Assembly (NCBI GenBank): GCA_003344405.1
Contig: NOWV01000171.1
Location: 1-64,000, forward strand
DNA: 64,000 nucleotides
Origin: Trichoplax sp. H2
Lineage: Eukaryota > Placozoa > Uniplacotomia > Trichoplacea
Direction of reading: 5' to 3'
Positions 13,454 to 27,100 of the stretch are shown one piece after another. The number at the start of each line of letters is the position of its first letter. The first letter of the stretch is position 1. The translations under genes and the position numbers were made by a program. Under the pieces are notes generated by a model. That model searched no databases, was not told the DNA's origin, and saw only the letters and a list, made by a program, of their open reading frames with translations.

Positions 13454-15700
13454 ATGGATACTTCTTCTATCAATTTCACTACTGCCAACCAATCACAGCC
13501 TATTCTCACTCAAAAATTTACCTTAATAGTGATGGTACTACAAAGTTTTTTGGCTGTTATCGGCATTCCAACTAATATTACAGTCAGCGTCTATCTAATT
13601 TGGCAATGGAATAAAATCAAGCTAAACGATGCACTGATCCTAAATCTAGCACTAGCCGATGGATTATATTGCATACTGAGGTAAGAATTATTTTTCATGT
13701 AATAAGACGGAAAATATTTTCTACTAATTCCCTTTCCATCTCTATTTATCACACTTGTCTAAGTAATAAAAAACTAGAAATCTTCCACTAATTCACTTTT
13801 CATTTCACCTTTATCATATCCCCCCCCTAATTAAGACAAACATTAGTCCATATAAGTTACTTATAATTAATGAGAGCTTCATTGCTTTGAAGATATTCTA
13901 TTGCTATAGAAGTGAATAAACTTAATCTACAGTTTTTCTTTGCTAGTAAATTATTGATTAATTCGTTCCGCTTGCACACCGCATGCACTCAAATAGACAA
14001 AGATAATTTAATGTTATCTTAATACAAAATATACGAAGTATATACCATACAGTACAGCTGTGATATATACCAATCACGAGATTCCAAATTTTAGAAAAAT
14101 AAGGCTTTATTGAATCTTACACAGAGATTAACTACACACAGCTCTACTCTAGCCGGATACTACTTCTAAAGACTTCCAGAATGAACTAACAGAATAATCT
14201 AAAGTTGCATGCTTTTATACTTTCCGTAGCATTCGCAGCTGCAATCCGCAAGGCAACCTTTTACCTTATTTTACACATAGCTAAATTATTCTTAGTAAGA
14301 CTATTCTACTGCGGACCATCATTAATCCAATATGGATACCACTACAGTACTTACGCAGACATTATTCACACCAGCCAAAGTACAATGAATTAATCATATC
14401 CTAATATATGATTTACAGTTCTATTTTTACCTATAGCCTTATTAGTAACTCAATACCTTACTGTATATAGTCATCTGTACTCTTGCATAGAGTCTATACT
14501 ACTACAGTCTATAGTTATAGCTACCAAATATCTCTTAGGATAAATATCTACCGTACATTATACTAAACATGGCTAATAGTCTACAATCACAATACTAGTT
14601 ACATTACAACAGCGCTTGATGCAAATGGGCAATTTTTATCGTTGCACTTACATGTATCCCTCTGAAAAGATACTCTCTAAATTAATTTAAGAATTCTTTA
14701 AACCTTTTATAAGTATATGATAGCAGTTCTCAATATCATGTAAATGTAAATACCTTGTTCTAGTATTTAAATGTTTTAATTTTGGCGCAAATTTTATAAC
14801 TTCATTTATAGTTATTTTCTCTTCTTCCCAAATTTAATGAAAATCTATAATGGTCAAATACCCATTTACGATTCAAATACGCTTCTTTGTCGACTTAATA
14901 TGGCAATACCTCTCTATTTCTTTATCAGTAACATTAACAGTATAACATTGATGGCAATTATTCGTTATCTGGTTATTGTAAGACCAAGAAAATTAATGTG
15001 GCTGAAAAAGAAAAGATGGGTCTCTAGTCTTTACGTCCTAAATTGGTGTATACCTCTCATATTTACCTTGCTTCCTTTATTTGGCTATTGGAGTAAATAT
15101 TCTTACTTCTCCACATCTGGCCTTTGTGTTATCATATATAGATTAGACCAAAATAGTAGCAATCAGAGCTACTTTATTTGCTTCCTATTGTGTGTATTAA
15201 TATTACCTATCTTGATAGTTACATTCTGCTATTATAAAATTTATTACACTGTTAAAGCGAGTAAGAAAAAGCTTAGTTGTCATGCAAGTATTGGTAAAGA
15301 TTTGGCTTCGTCGTATTCATCCTTTGCATGGTCTTCCTCGCATAGTCTACAAAGTGTTGCAAATAAATGGAGTAAACGACGAGAGTTAGCATTCACTCAA
15401 ACTTTGTTGATTATCTTTATCGCATTCCAATTATCTTTTCTGCCTTTTACGGTATTATTCTTGTTAACTTACTTACATTCACTAACATTACTTATCCAGT
15501 TTCTTGTTGGTTTCTTCTTACTAAGTTCTGTCGGTAGCGCTATTAATCCAATAATCTATCTCGTACGTAGCAAAAAATTCAATCAAACATCGCCTACTTT
15601 AAAACGAAATATATGTTATTCTGTTAAAGCTGTTCCGATCCTTATTGCCTCTTCTAACTCTCTTTATAATACTGCTAAAGGAAATAAGCTCCATGCATAA
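13454..15700 (+). CDS. Class A (rhodopsin-like) GPCR 2, two exons
   Basis: Exons 13454-13680 and 14812-15700 join in phase 2 (AG|T, Ser) to give 371 residues. The donor is GTAAGA and the acceptor TTTATAG. N-glycosylation sequons (NFT, NQS) precede TM1. TM1 has Asn in GIPTNITV and TM2 has LALAD. The TM3 Cys is in LLCRLN and the ECL2 Cys in SGLCVIIY. The TM3 end reads IRY instead of DRY, TM6 has LSFLP without the usual Trp, and TM7 has a standard NPIIY. The third intracellular loop is shorter than in GPCR 1 but also Ser-rich. The gene is a paralogue of the GPCRs at 5129 and 22628, with the same strand, intron position and phase. Ligand and G protein are unknown. Confidence 0.9.
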
Positions 15701-18700
15701 TGATTTCATGAATGAACAAAGAAATCTTCGAACCTGTAATTATAATACCAGCATTACTTATTTTTCATAATGTATCGTGATAGCATTTCAAATTGTACAA
15801 TTTTCTCTATATTAATGGAGACATTTATAGAATTAATTTCGATTCTTAACCATTTTTAGCAAATTTAATGGAAATATTAAAATATCCTAATATAGGTTGG
15901 TTATGCATGTAAAAATTTTAGGCCTTTGGAAACAAATGCATTAACGTTGATATAATTTACATTATCACGATATGCTCGATTTTTATAAATTTCATTCAGG
16001 AAATTATTCAACCATATTGCAGTATGGTTATTCCTTGATATGTGTTGTGCTTATATTCTGTTATCACAAATAAGTACCAAATAAATAATGTTCAAGAATT
16101 TTCGAATGAACTTGTATTGATATCTTGCATCGCGGCAGAAGTATCGATATTCCTTTTTGTGGTATAACTAATAGTTCATGGATGATGATTCAATTTCGAA
16201 AGCATGATTTAACTTCGGTATAGGATTATTTATAGATGATTACTAATTAATAGGCAACGACAAAGACGATAACTCTAAAATTAATAAATTCAGTAATAAT
16301 ATGCTGAAGTTTGCAATTTGCAGTTTTAATAGCAGACTCTATCATCCTTGGAGTAAGTTTTACTACACTGTTAAGCTGCTTAGTAAAACTTTTTTTGTAC
16401 ATTACAGTTTTCTTATACACCTTTATTCGCGTTGAAGTAATTAATAATTAGTTAAGTATTATAAACCTATTGCGAATGTTGTGTTAGAAAAGCAATATAT
16501 GGAAAGCATTTGATAGCTTTTAACGTTAAAATCAAATCAAAAATTAAATAAAACAGTCATACTCGATTTATCAGCGTCCATTTTGGTATATAGATATGTT
16601 ACGGTCAATATTCATTATTAGAAATATGTAATTAATTAATAACGGAATAATTACTTTCTGCTTGATTATAAATAAGTACAACTATCAGGATATGAGTAAG
16701 TACTGGTAAACAACTTGAGATTCTATAATCTATTTTGGGATAAACTGACTCAAAAATGATGTGATAGCACTTTAATTTCTTGTCAAGTTTTACTATATTA
16801 CGCAGCTCTTTTACCAAGGGCTGTCATGGACTATCTATATCTATAACTTATCTCAATTTCTTATCAATTTACTGTTTTATAGACTCATGGACTCCGATTT
16901 ATTTAGTGTTACTAGATTATTTACCCTTTGATTATTAATCGCATAGTACTATACTACGTTTGTACTATTAGCTGACCTAGTCCACTCTATTAATAATTCA
17001 TAAATCTAATAAAGCCACCTAGCAAAGGTCTTCAAATTTTCGCATTGGTATTGTTAATATCTCCCACATTTAAATACTTGTACAATCTTACCATCTAACA
17101 TACAAACTCAATCCATTGCAATACAAAAATACGCTATTCTAAGAAGATGTCTCTAAATATTGTTACTTATCTAACTAGCACGTTATCACCATATTATTTC
17201 TATATTCTTTTATTTTATTTTATTATATCAAATTAAATTGAAGAGAATAAACTAAACATTAAATTGATATTATAGGATTTACAACAGTTGTATTACGTTT
17301 TTGAACTTATAGTTGAAAGTTAGACGTTACATATTTTGTATTGCTATGTATTAATTATGTGCACAACGCTTTCTCCAGTATTTTTCATCTCCATAATTTA
17401 ATTATTAGAAAGAGCTCATAAAATGCATGTTCATCACGCTTCTTATAATTATGAATCTTGTATTGCTACAAAATAAGTTTAGTTTGTATTTATAGATAAT
17501 TTGTCACAAGCACTCATTAAATTATTTTGTCTGAAACCAACACAACAACTTCACACTACAGTTTATCCACTGTTGTCAGCAAATTAATAAGGCATTTTAC
17601 TTGAAAACTTAAGTTATCTTCTAGTACTATGAATCTCTTGATAGATTAAGAGTTATTCGCCAAATTAGACTTTCTTATTGACTTGATTAGCTTAAAAAAT
17701 TCGTATATTTTAAGAAATGGTATTTAAAGCAGATTAACAATAATTACATCAATAAATGTACAGAAGTATATTCGAAATTAGCACAGCAGCAATTACACAA
17801 TATAATAGTCCTAAACTTGGATAAGATATTTAGAAGAATGAAAAGGATAATGTAAAGAGTACCTAAAGCGTTGCTTAATTTGTTTTAAGACGAAAAGAAA
17901 ATTAGTTTACATATTCTTCTTATGGACTATTCAAAGGATTCTATATTAAAAGCAGATACCAAGAAGTGTATTTAATTATCAAGATTAAGTGATAACACAG
18001 CCAGGCTAAATTATGTGCCGTACGTATACTCAGGCTTTAAAAATTACTAGATTTGATATCTCTTCAAGGAAGTTGATGAATTGGCTACTTAATTATTAAT
18101 ATTGGTTCAGAGAACCTATCACACAGGACTATCAATAGTATCAAGATAAAGAGATTGATTTTAGTTTTCAAATAAATTAAAAGCAATTAATTATTCTTAT
18201 TGTACTAAATTATTATCTACAAAGTATAAGATATTTTCAATAACATCGTGTATTCGAAAGATATTGTACTTTAAATTAAGTAACCTAAGTTGATTAAATA
18301 TACAGCAGATAGATATACCGTAGTTATGTACCGAGGTGATTTCCTTCTAGAAGAAAAGTTAATATAAATTGAGCTAATTGTCTGTAACAAATTAATTTAG
18401 AATTTTAGTACTAGATCAATTAAACTTGATTTATAATTCACAAGGTGCAGTCAAAAATAATCAGGTATATATCCTTTAAATATATATAATTTAACTAGAA
18501 TGTAAGTTTTGAACTATTCTTTTCCGTCAATAATATCCTTTCATAACTCTAATGCAAGTAGACTGTGAATAAGAAAGGTATAGATTAGTAGAAACAAGGT
18601 TATGGAGACTGATGTATTTGAATTGAAATAATTATTTTAGTCAACAAAAATAATTTAGCAATTATTATCTCAAGTTAGTTCTACAATGATTATCTAAATT

Positions 18701-20204
18701 GAAGAATATTAAAAAAATTTGAATTACGTGATTCAGGGAGATAAAAGTTATAGATTATCTTTTAATGTTAATTGTATCGAATATTTTCACCTTATTAAAG
18801 AATATTCATGATTACTTCTAAAAAGATAATACAATGATCACATTTTATAATAACTAAAGTAGCAACTATTCTGCTTAGCTATTCCTTGCAATTTACCTAA
18901 TCGATGCCAAGATTTATAATCCTATTCTATTAGACAATTAAGTTTGGAAGTTAATCAGTGATTATTTTATTTATAATTAATCTAGCACGTTTCTTTAAAC
19001 TGTCGATTAATAAGGAACGTATTCAATCTATTATATATACAATGACAATATATAACTTACGATACAGATATCTTCCATTGACTAAAGGTTAGAATTTTTT
19101 TCTTTTGGGAAAGATTTCCGTAAACAAATTTTTCTATGAAGTTATGCTACTAATTTAAATGATTCACGATTATTAAATATTGGTAATAGACAACGATCAG
19201 CAGTAAGAAATTAACAAAATAATGGAGATTATTTTATATTTTCTTATAACAACTAGGGTTGCATATCGTGTCTTTCTTAGAAGACTGAGAAGAGTGTTAT
19301 ATAAAATCGTGATATAATTTCCTCCACTTTACCTCAATTGTTGTTAATCAATCGCTAGTTTTATTTATTAATCTTAAGACTCAGCAAATTGTGTATAGCT
19401 GATTTCTTAATAAACAAGAGAATGTTTGACACAAAGCTGCCATTGAAATTGTATGAGTATAACATTCATAAGAGCCTTCTGTTTTTTAATTTAGACATTA
19501 TAAAATAGTAGAAAAATTAAATAATTTATCATAACTTTACCATAAGTCCTATATCAAGATCGTAAATATAGATATATAAATGTACTACACATAGACATAT
19601 ATGTATACAGTCGATATAGTGCAATATGGTATAATTCATTATAGGGGAAGATGTATTATATAAGCTTCATCAATATCGATTAATGAGCTACATATTAAAA
19701 TAAGTTCTTTGTGTAGTGAACACAACCTCAAAATGATCACAGACTAAAGTTACTATTTTAGTGTAGTAATGGGAAATAAAATTTAACTATTTTACAAATA
19801 ATATCACAAGTTCCAGGATGAACTATTAGGAAAGGCGGTGATCATTTGATCTTTGTTATACTGGATAACTGTAACTTCAATATGCTTCTACTGATATACA
19901 ATGACAGATTGCCATTTATTTTCAACTTTAAATGAGTTTAAGAACAGCAATTACGGTAACCACCAAGATCATTCATTAGATGAAAAAAGAGGATAGTATT
20001 CCCCGCTTTCATATTAGCTTGCAAATATTATTCACACTAATCATAATGATACGCTACACACTTACATATACATATTATTGTTTTCGTATTTAACTTTTAT
20101 TATCCATTATAGCGCCATTTTCTACCTAGACAATCAGTAATCTACTACAAAGAATTAGCTCTCCTATAGCTACAAATTGTTAGTTATACACCATTGCGAT
20201 TGAG
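15701..20204. other. Gene-poor interval downstream of GPCR 2
   Basis: No supported gene was found. The sequence is AT-rich and unpatterned apart from short simple AT runs. Confidence 0.5.
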
Positions 20205-20635
20205 TGTCACGGTACGAACTACCGTGAAGAAATAGCTATCTAAATTTGGTGAATATAATATAGTGATAATATATTACATCTAGATCCTTACAATAGGAAT
20301 TACTCTAATTATAAATGTGTTGCAGTAAATTTAATGATGTGCTGTAATGTGCACTGAAATGATTCTGTGAATGGACATATTGTAGTCCGACTGTGAAAAA
20401 CTAGTTAGTAGATGTTCTCACCTGAGTATTTTTATGAGATGACTTGTGAATGTTAGCTGCTGTAGAAGGGTATATAAGCCCGCCAGATAGTTGAATAAAG
20501 CAGTTCTCAATAGTCTAGTTTAGTTTAACGTAGAATCAAAGGCGTCTAAATTGTTGTGAGTAGGGATACTGAATCCCGGAGAGTAATTTAGAGATTTATT
20601 TCACGTTATCCTTTTCACGAAGCTGGTTTGTGACA
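20205..20635 (+). mobile_element. Solo LTR, copy 2 (431 bp), complete
   Basis: The element begins TGTCACGGTACG and ends GGTTTGTGACA, so its ends are TGTCAC/GTGACA inverted. A perfect 5-bp target-site duplication, TTGAG, flanks it (20200-20204 and 20636-20640). A TATA box (TATATAAG, from 20471) is followed by AATAAA at 20494-20499, which gives the transcription direction (+). From about 20289 to the end it is highly similar to bases 30-378. There is no coding interior, so it is a solo LTR. A 5-bp duplication fits BEL/Pao, copia or ERV-type integrases and some gypsy elements; the family cannot be assigned from the LTR alone. Confidence 0.92.
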
Positions 20636-22627
20636 TTGAGATATTAGAATGTCGCACATAGCTACGTCTACATACAGTAACATATATACATATGCTAAAG
20701 TACGGAGAATTGTAAAAGTGAACCAAGCCAGGCTTTAATATTATCGTAATAATACATAATACCCTCAAATATGATTAATTACCGATGCCACTCATATATT
20801 TTTCTCTTATGAGATCATTAATTAAATATCTTTATGCAGGTTTAGTTCGGTACTATGGCTTGCCTATGCTATAGCTAACGATTACAAGTATGTAATTATT
20901 CCTTAGATTGATTATATTCACATCTCGTCATTTATGATGCATGCGTCGTTATCCGTTTCTACGTCAAATTTAATAATTTATCGATATAAGTTGCCTAGCA
21001 TACATAGTTAACCGAATGTGGTATCATGCAGTTGAGTTGTGTGTCGTAGTTATATAGGCTGATGATCATATATACTCAATTAAGACTTAATGTAATAAAT
21101 AATCCATTGAAATTAGGCGTACTAGAATAGTTAATATTCATCTTATAGTCTTAAATTTTTACTAATAAGGACTATTACAAAGTAATTTGTGTGTTGAGAA
21201 TATAAATTGGTAGTGGCGTAGCTAGGTGTAACCAACGCCAACTTATACATGTTTACCTACAAAGGATTGTTGAATTGCAGTGATCCTAGACTACCTATTC
21301 GTGCACCTATATCTATACGAATATATATGCATGAGTGTATATATCTCCTACTTAATTTAATCTTATCATCCTTACCTAAATATTGATCATGGCCTATATG
21401 CAAATTATAATCTATATAAATCGTTCTATTTGTCATAATAATAATAGCATTAAAGCATTGAACAGCACGAAGACTAGCGTTTCGTGGTTACAATCTTCCC
21501 GTGCCATTATATAACTTAGCTGTTTAATCATTGATATACAATAATCTTCTAGGCTAATAAACATCGAAGATTACTTTTATGCTATAATAATTACCAATAA
21601 ACAATAGAAGGAAATGGAGCTACGGCTTTAAAAATAGCTTATCAATAGGACGGACTAAGATAGATAATTGATATTGTATTGAAGTAACTATTAAGAATAA
21701 AATCTTCATCATGGATTCTATCTTATTTTAAGTTGACGTTTATTGTGGACTAAGATAGCATGATTTCTATTGTAATTGTTCATTTATAGTGAACTCATCC
21801 ATCTTTACCGATTATTCTATTTTTTATCTAATGTTGCCGGGAGCGATAGTAACAATCTTATTATCAACACGATGTATGTTGAATATTTGATTAATGACCT
21901 ACATTGTATGCCAGGTTCAAGTTGACTTCAAGATGTTAAAAATAAAAATATTATTAATCTTGATTATGGAGTATCCACATACGGTATACTAATTGGTGTT
22001 GGCATAAAAAGTGGTAGCGTCCGAAATGAATATTAATATCAGGTGTGAAAGATGAATGGTTCAATGTATGATCACTTTTATGCCAATTACTATGAGTGAC
22101 TAAGCAGTAATTTGAAGATATTAAATTGTAATAAATAAGACAACAGAAGTAATCAGATGGAATATATTCATATGCTTTACTTTAGCAAATGAGGGGTGGC
22201 AATTAAATCAAGGCTATTGTTTCCTTAGACAATTAACCGTCAAGATAATATATAAACACTCGGTTATAATCACGATTTGTTATCATTATCGTTACCCCTT
22301 GATGATGGACAGGCAATCTTTGCCCGTGGTGAGACAGCGATGGTTTTATTTGACTACCGTAAGGTAATGAAAAAAGCGATAAAGGCAATTGCAATATAAT
22401 TTGATTTTCCATCACTGGTAACTATCCTTCCAAAGATTATAAAGTCGTTAGGCGTTGATTTAATCCCCTTTCAAAACTTTAATTACGGAAAACAGAGAGA
22501 AAAAAGTTGGATATTTCTTTACTAGCAGTACCATTGATTATATTTTTCTTAATCCCTTGATAAAAGCGATTCAGTATCAACAAACTAATTAAGCATTTTA
22601 TACAAGTCGGAACAAACAGCCATCATC
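20636..22627. other. Interval between solo LTR and GPCR 3
   Basis: No gene supported. A short minus-strand frame at 22233-22415 has no start context, splice sites or family features and is not called. Confidence 0.5.
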
Positions 22628-24106
22628 ATGAACGAGACTACCAATGGTAGTTACTTTATTCTGAATGTGAATCGAGATTTTGCTGTCGTATCTATGGTCT
22701 TCCAAACCTTTTTCTTGGTAGTTGGTGTACCAGCAAATGCTTTAGTTTGCTTTTTTACATTTCGCAAAAAAAAGGATATTAAACTAAGTAACATTATTAT
22801 ATCGATGCTAGCAATATCAGATGGTCTCTACACTATTGTCAGGTAAATAATTAAATTTTTTTATTACTTCAAAGCCGATATTTATATATTTTTTTATAGA
22901 AGTTGTAGAGTCAATTTTTGGAGAGAGATGAAGTTTTATAGTATCGGTCAATTTTAATGATCGGTAATGAGTAACTGGATCTAGACTGGTTTATATTAAA
23001 ATACATTATTTCGCATCTACTAGTAGAAATTTAATAGGACTCACATCTATTATTTTACGAAATCATTACAATTTGATTATCTATTCACTAATGTTTACGT
23101 ATATCTATTTTTCTTTCCTGTATGATGGTTCGATCGATAATTTTTTTCAATTCGATGGTCTACTTCTTTGGTTATACCGGTTATTATATCTGGGGACAGT
23201 TATATCGTTTTCTTTCCTGCTATGTATAGAGCTTCTATCGGTCGAACTCCTGTTTATCCCACATCGACAATTAGTTGTCGAATCGAAGTTGGGTTACCTC
23301 TATATTTTGGAATAGTCAATATCTATTGCATGACTGTATTAGCGGTGACAAGATACATCGCTATAGTTACGCCGCAGCGTATGATTACTGTGAGGAGGCG
23401 ACACGGAATCTTGATTATATCACTTTTAACTTGGACTTTACCATTGATTTTTACTCTACCACAAATATTTGGTTATTGGGGTGGTTTTAGTTATACTAAT
23501 GGTCTTGGTATATGCCTCGGCGTTTATCATTATAGCCAAGGATTCTTAACTGGTTCTTACTATATATGCTTAATTTTGTTTGTAGTTCAATTTCCGACTT
23601 TAATTATCGGTTGGTGCTATCATCAAATTTACCTTGAAGTGAAAAGAAGCCGTTTGCGTATTAGCCAATTCCGTTCTAGTACCGAACATGATGATCCATC
23701 CGCTTCTAGCCACTCACGAGGAACTAAGCGAAATATAACTATCTCTGGCAATCAAGGAAATCGTTCTAGTAGAAGGCGGGAACCCGAAAATCGAAAAGCC
23801 GAAATTGCTATCGCTAAAACTTTAGTAATTATTTTTGTTACATTTCAAATTTCATTCATGCCCTATAGTGTAGTATCTTTCTATAATTTCATCAGTCATA
23901 CTTCTTACACAGTCTTACTTCAACTTGGCTTACTGTTTGTGACTTACATTGGTAATGTAGCCAATCCCTACATATTTTTATTTCGTAGTGATAAGTTTCA
24001 AAAATTCTGCAACTGGCGTTTAATGAAATGTTGTCAAAAGGGAAGATTTAACACTAAAGTTAGGCCAGTACGTTTACCTGATACTGAGCTTTCATCACCT
24101 TCATAA
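22628..24106 (+). CDS. Class A (rhodopsin-like) GPCR 3, two exons
   Basis: Exons 22628-22842 and 23200-24106 join in phase 2 (AG|T, Ser) to give 373 residues across a 357-bp intron (GTAAAT...GGGACAG). NET and NGS sequons precede TM1 (VVGVPANALV). TM2 has LAISD. The TM3 Cys is in ISCRIE and the ECL2 Cys in GLGICLGV. The TM3 end reads TRY instead of DRY, TM6 has ISFMP, and TM7 has NPYIF. After TM7 there is a Cys-containing segment (LMKCCQKG) that could be palmitoylated. The third intracellular loop is Ser/Arg-rich. Frames starting at 23073 and 23275 are shadows of the intron or exon 2. This is the third member of the local paralogue cluster; ligand unknown. Confidence 0.92.
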
Positions 24107-27100
24107 GAAACTGCTTCTGCCCAATTTTTTTCTTTTATCTGAATGATGTATTTATGATTAACCATTTCATTAAACATTCTTTAAGGTGAATATTAGTATC
24201 TCACTCTATGATGAGGATAATAAGAAAGAATTTTATAAATTTACTTTTTTTTTTCGCATTACAACATTATTCATTCTTATCGTAATCTTTAAATCAGGAA
24301 AACATAGCTGCTGTAATTGGTTATAAATTTGTGATATTAATTCACGTAATAGAAAATATCCAACCAATTATAAGATTCTACATTTCATCGTTTAGAAATT
24401 GCTGAAGAGAATATAATTCATTTTTTATTAGGTGCATAATAATCTTTAACAAACTTCTTCAAATGAGAATGTTGATAATAACTTTACTCTTTAAATTGAC
24501 TCATTTACTTATAATCAATTTACCGCCCCTGTAATTTAGGTGAAGATATCATATTATTTAATTAATTGACGATGCAAAATTATTTACCATTACAAAATGG
24601 TGTAAACAATTTATTTCCTTAAATTTTTCTTAGATTTATTAAATTATTTTGTCAGGTTTGATGGTTGGCCTCCATTGGCCTGAAAACTGTACAGTGTACA
24701 CTGTATAGTGTACACTGTATAGTTTGTAACGAGTATATATGCAGTTATTAAGCATATATATGATTATAGCCGGCAAAATAGTATATCAATACGCAAGTAC
24801 TGTAATTTCGGTATACTTACTGTGCATAAGAATACACAGGTATAATTAAATATAATTATTAAATATCGATTAAAATATCGCATTATAAACTACTATATAA
24901 ATCTTTAACTTATGGATTGATATTTCAGCATTGATCTGAAGATATGTGCGAGTATATTGCCCTATCCCATGGTTAAGAAACAATTTTTATTTGCTTCGTT
25001 ATCATCTTTCCTTCAACCAATTTTAAAACTCCAAAATAAAAGTTAATACAAAATATGCCGGAAGGAATTGTAAAATTGACTATCACTATCTCTATTTGAG
25101 CTCGTATTTTACACTTAGTTATAACGGTAAAAATAACAGCTATCGTATTAAAAAATTGTAATTTAGTATCACGGTATATCTTAACCATTTCATTTTTATT
25201 AATCGTTATTGAGGGCCTAATTAATCGTTTAAGTCTGCCTTTACTTAGATAAATTGTAACAATGATGCAAGTTAATAGTAGCTGTAAATTATAAATACGG
25301 GGAAGTCAATGGTATCAAAATAGTTTAAGATTAGGAATGTTATCCTATATCAAGCCAGTCAGTACGATAGCCCCTGTATTCGTCTAAACTAGAAAAGATT
25401 AGACAAACGTTGCTCTACATCCTTCTGTAAACGTCGTCAATATGTCTAGTTCCATGATTTCCTAGTTTTCTAGTGATTTTGTGAACTGATTAAAAAATGA
25501 AATCACCAACTGTCGATTCTAGAAACCTGAATTGTAATCAAATTTGTAAACTGTTTAAGAATAAAATGCGGACTGGTCTCTCGAAAAAAAATTAAATTAT
25601 TTATGGTGATGTGTATGATTGAATAACAGTTATTAAGCTTTTTACAGACAATACAGTAACTACGTTCTAGAGCAAAAAGATAATAAGGTGGTTCATTGGC
25701 GCTTATTTACTATTTATTGGTAACAGCTACGTAAAAATCAAGATAATTAATTTTTAACAAAAATTTCGAAGACTATGATAATAAAAACATTCGTGATGGT
25801 TTTCCTTATGCAAGACAATTGAGTACTACAGATTTTGTAATTCTAAAATAGTCATTTGTGTAGATTGAACCTTAATTATTGTAGCAATGTCTTGAACTGT
25901 CGATGTACTATTTTATATTTTATCTACTTTTTGTTACTTCGTACTAATGTAGTTGAAATATGAAATGGAATAAAATATTTATATATATTTATCACCTCCT
26001 GTGGGATAGAATAATTATGCTTCATAACCAGAAAATTTTATGTATATCAGATATTTATAAGCCTTCGGCTTGTCACAAAATTAGAACAGATTAAAATTTC
26101 AAGAAAAAAATTGAGAACTTTTCAAACCGCTTTGTCTAATATATACTCTGATTACATACTATGTAAGTGCTATAGAAATCACAGATATAAAGTTCTCACC
26201 AGGTAACAGTATGTTTTCATATAATTACAACGCACCAAGTACAAATCAAGATGTCTAGATTTCTAGTTTTACTGCCTATTAAATCTATTTGTTTACTAAT
26301 TATCTTTCTTAACTTATATTAAAAGAGAGTAACCCACAAATTATTCTAGTCCTATCACGGTTGAGCAATAATTAACTTATTCTTTTGCGTGAGGAAATTG
26401 GCCAATATGATTAATAAACGATTATATCATCTTTTATCAACGGAGGTCGTTTACGATATCCTATAGAACATCATTTTGTTTTCATTAAAGTATTAAATCA
26501 TTCCAGCTATCAATTGATATGAATTTAAATACTTTTGCTATGATTTCCTTAATTTTTTAATTTCTTACATATCATATGACGCTTTTTGTGTAAAGCAGAA
26601 AACTATAATTAAATAATGCGTGCAATCGAAGTCAACACACAGAAAATTGGCATTAATGATACATTAGTTATCAAAAATATGAAGAAGATAAATAGGTAGC
26701 AATCAGTTGACGATAAAGTCAATTTGAATTTCCATTATTAATTTTGTCGAAGATCTGTGAAAATTTTACGGCATTAAAGATAGATACAATATACTCATTT
26801 CTAACCCTTTTTCGAGCTTACCAGCAGTAGAAATATATGTCAGTGTTCCTTATATTGAGTAAAGATTCTATAGTAATTCGTATTAACTGCAAATCAATTT
26901 GTCAAGCACCATAGTTTATCGGTTATAGTCAAGCTAAGTCTTTACTATCTACTATTTTTGCAACTATTCCATGTATTCATTAAAAAGTAAGGTTATACCA
27001 AATTTAATGATATTTACTACTTATTGATTCGATTTTATATTTTTAATCATGGCATAAGCTCTGTTTTTTCGGAAAAGTTATCATACATACAATTAGATAG

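Noticed and set aside
23073-23490. Overlapping frames around GPCR 3 exon 2
   Set aside because: They are the intron or alternative reading frames of exon 23200-24106.
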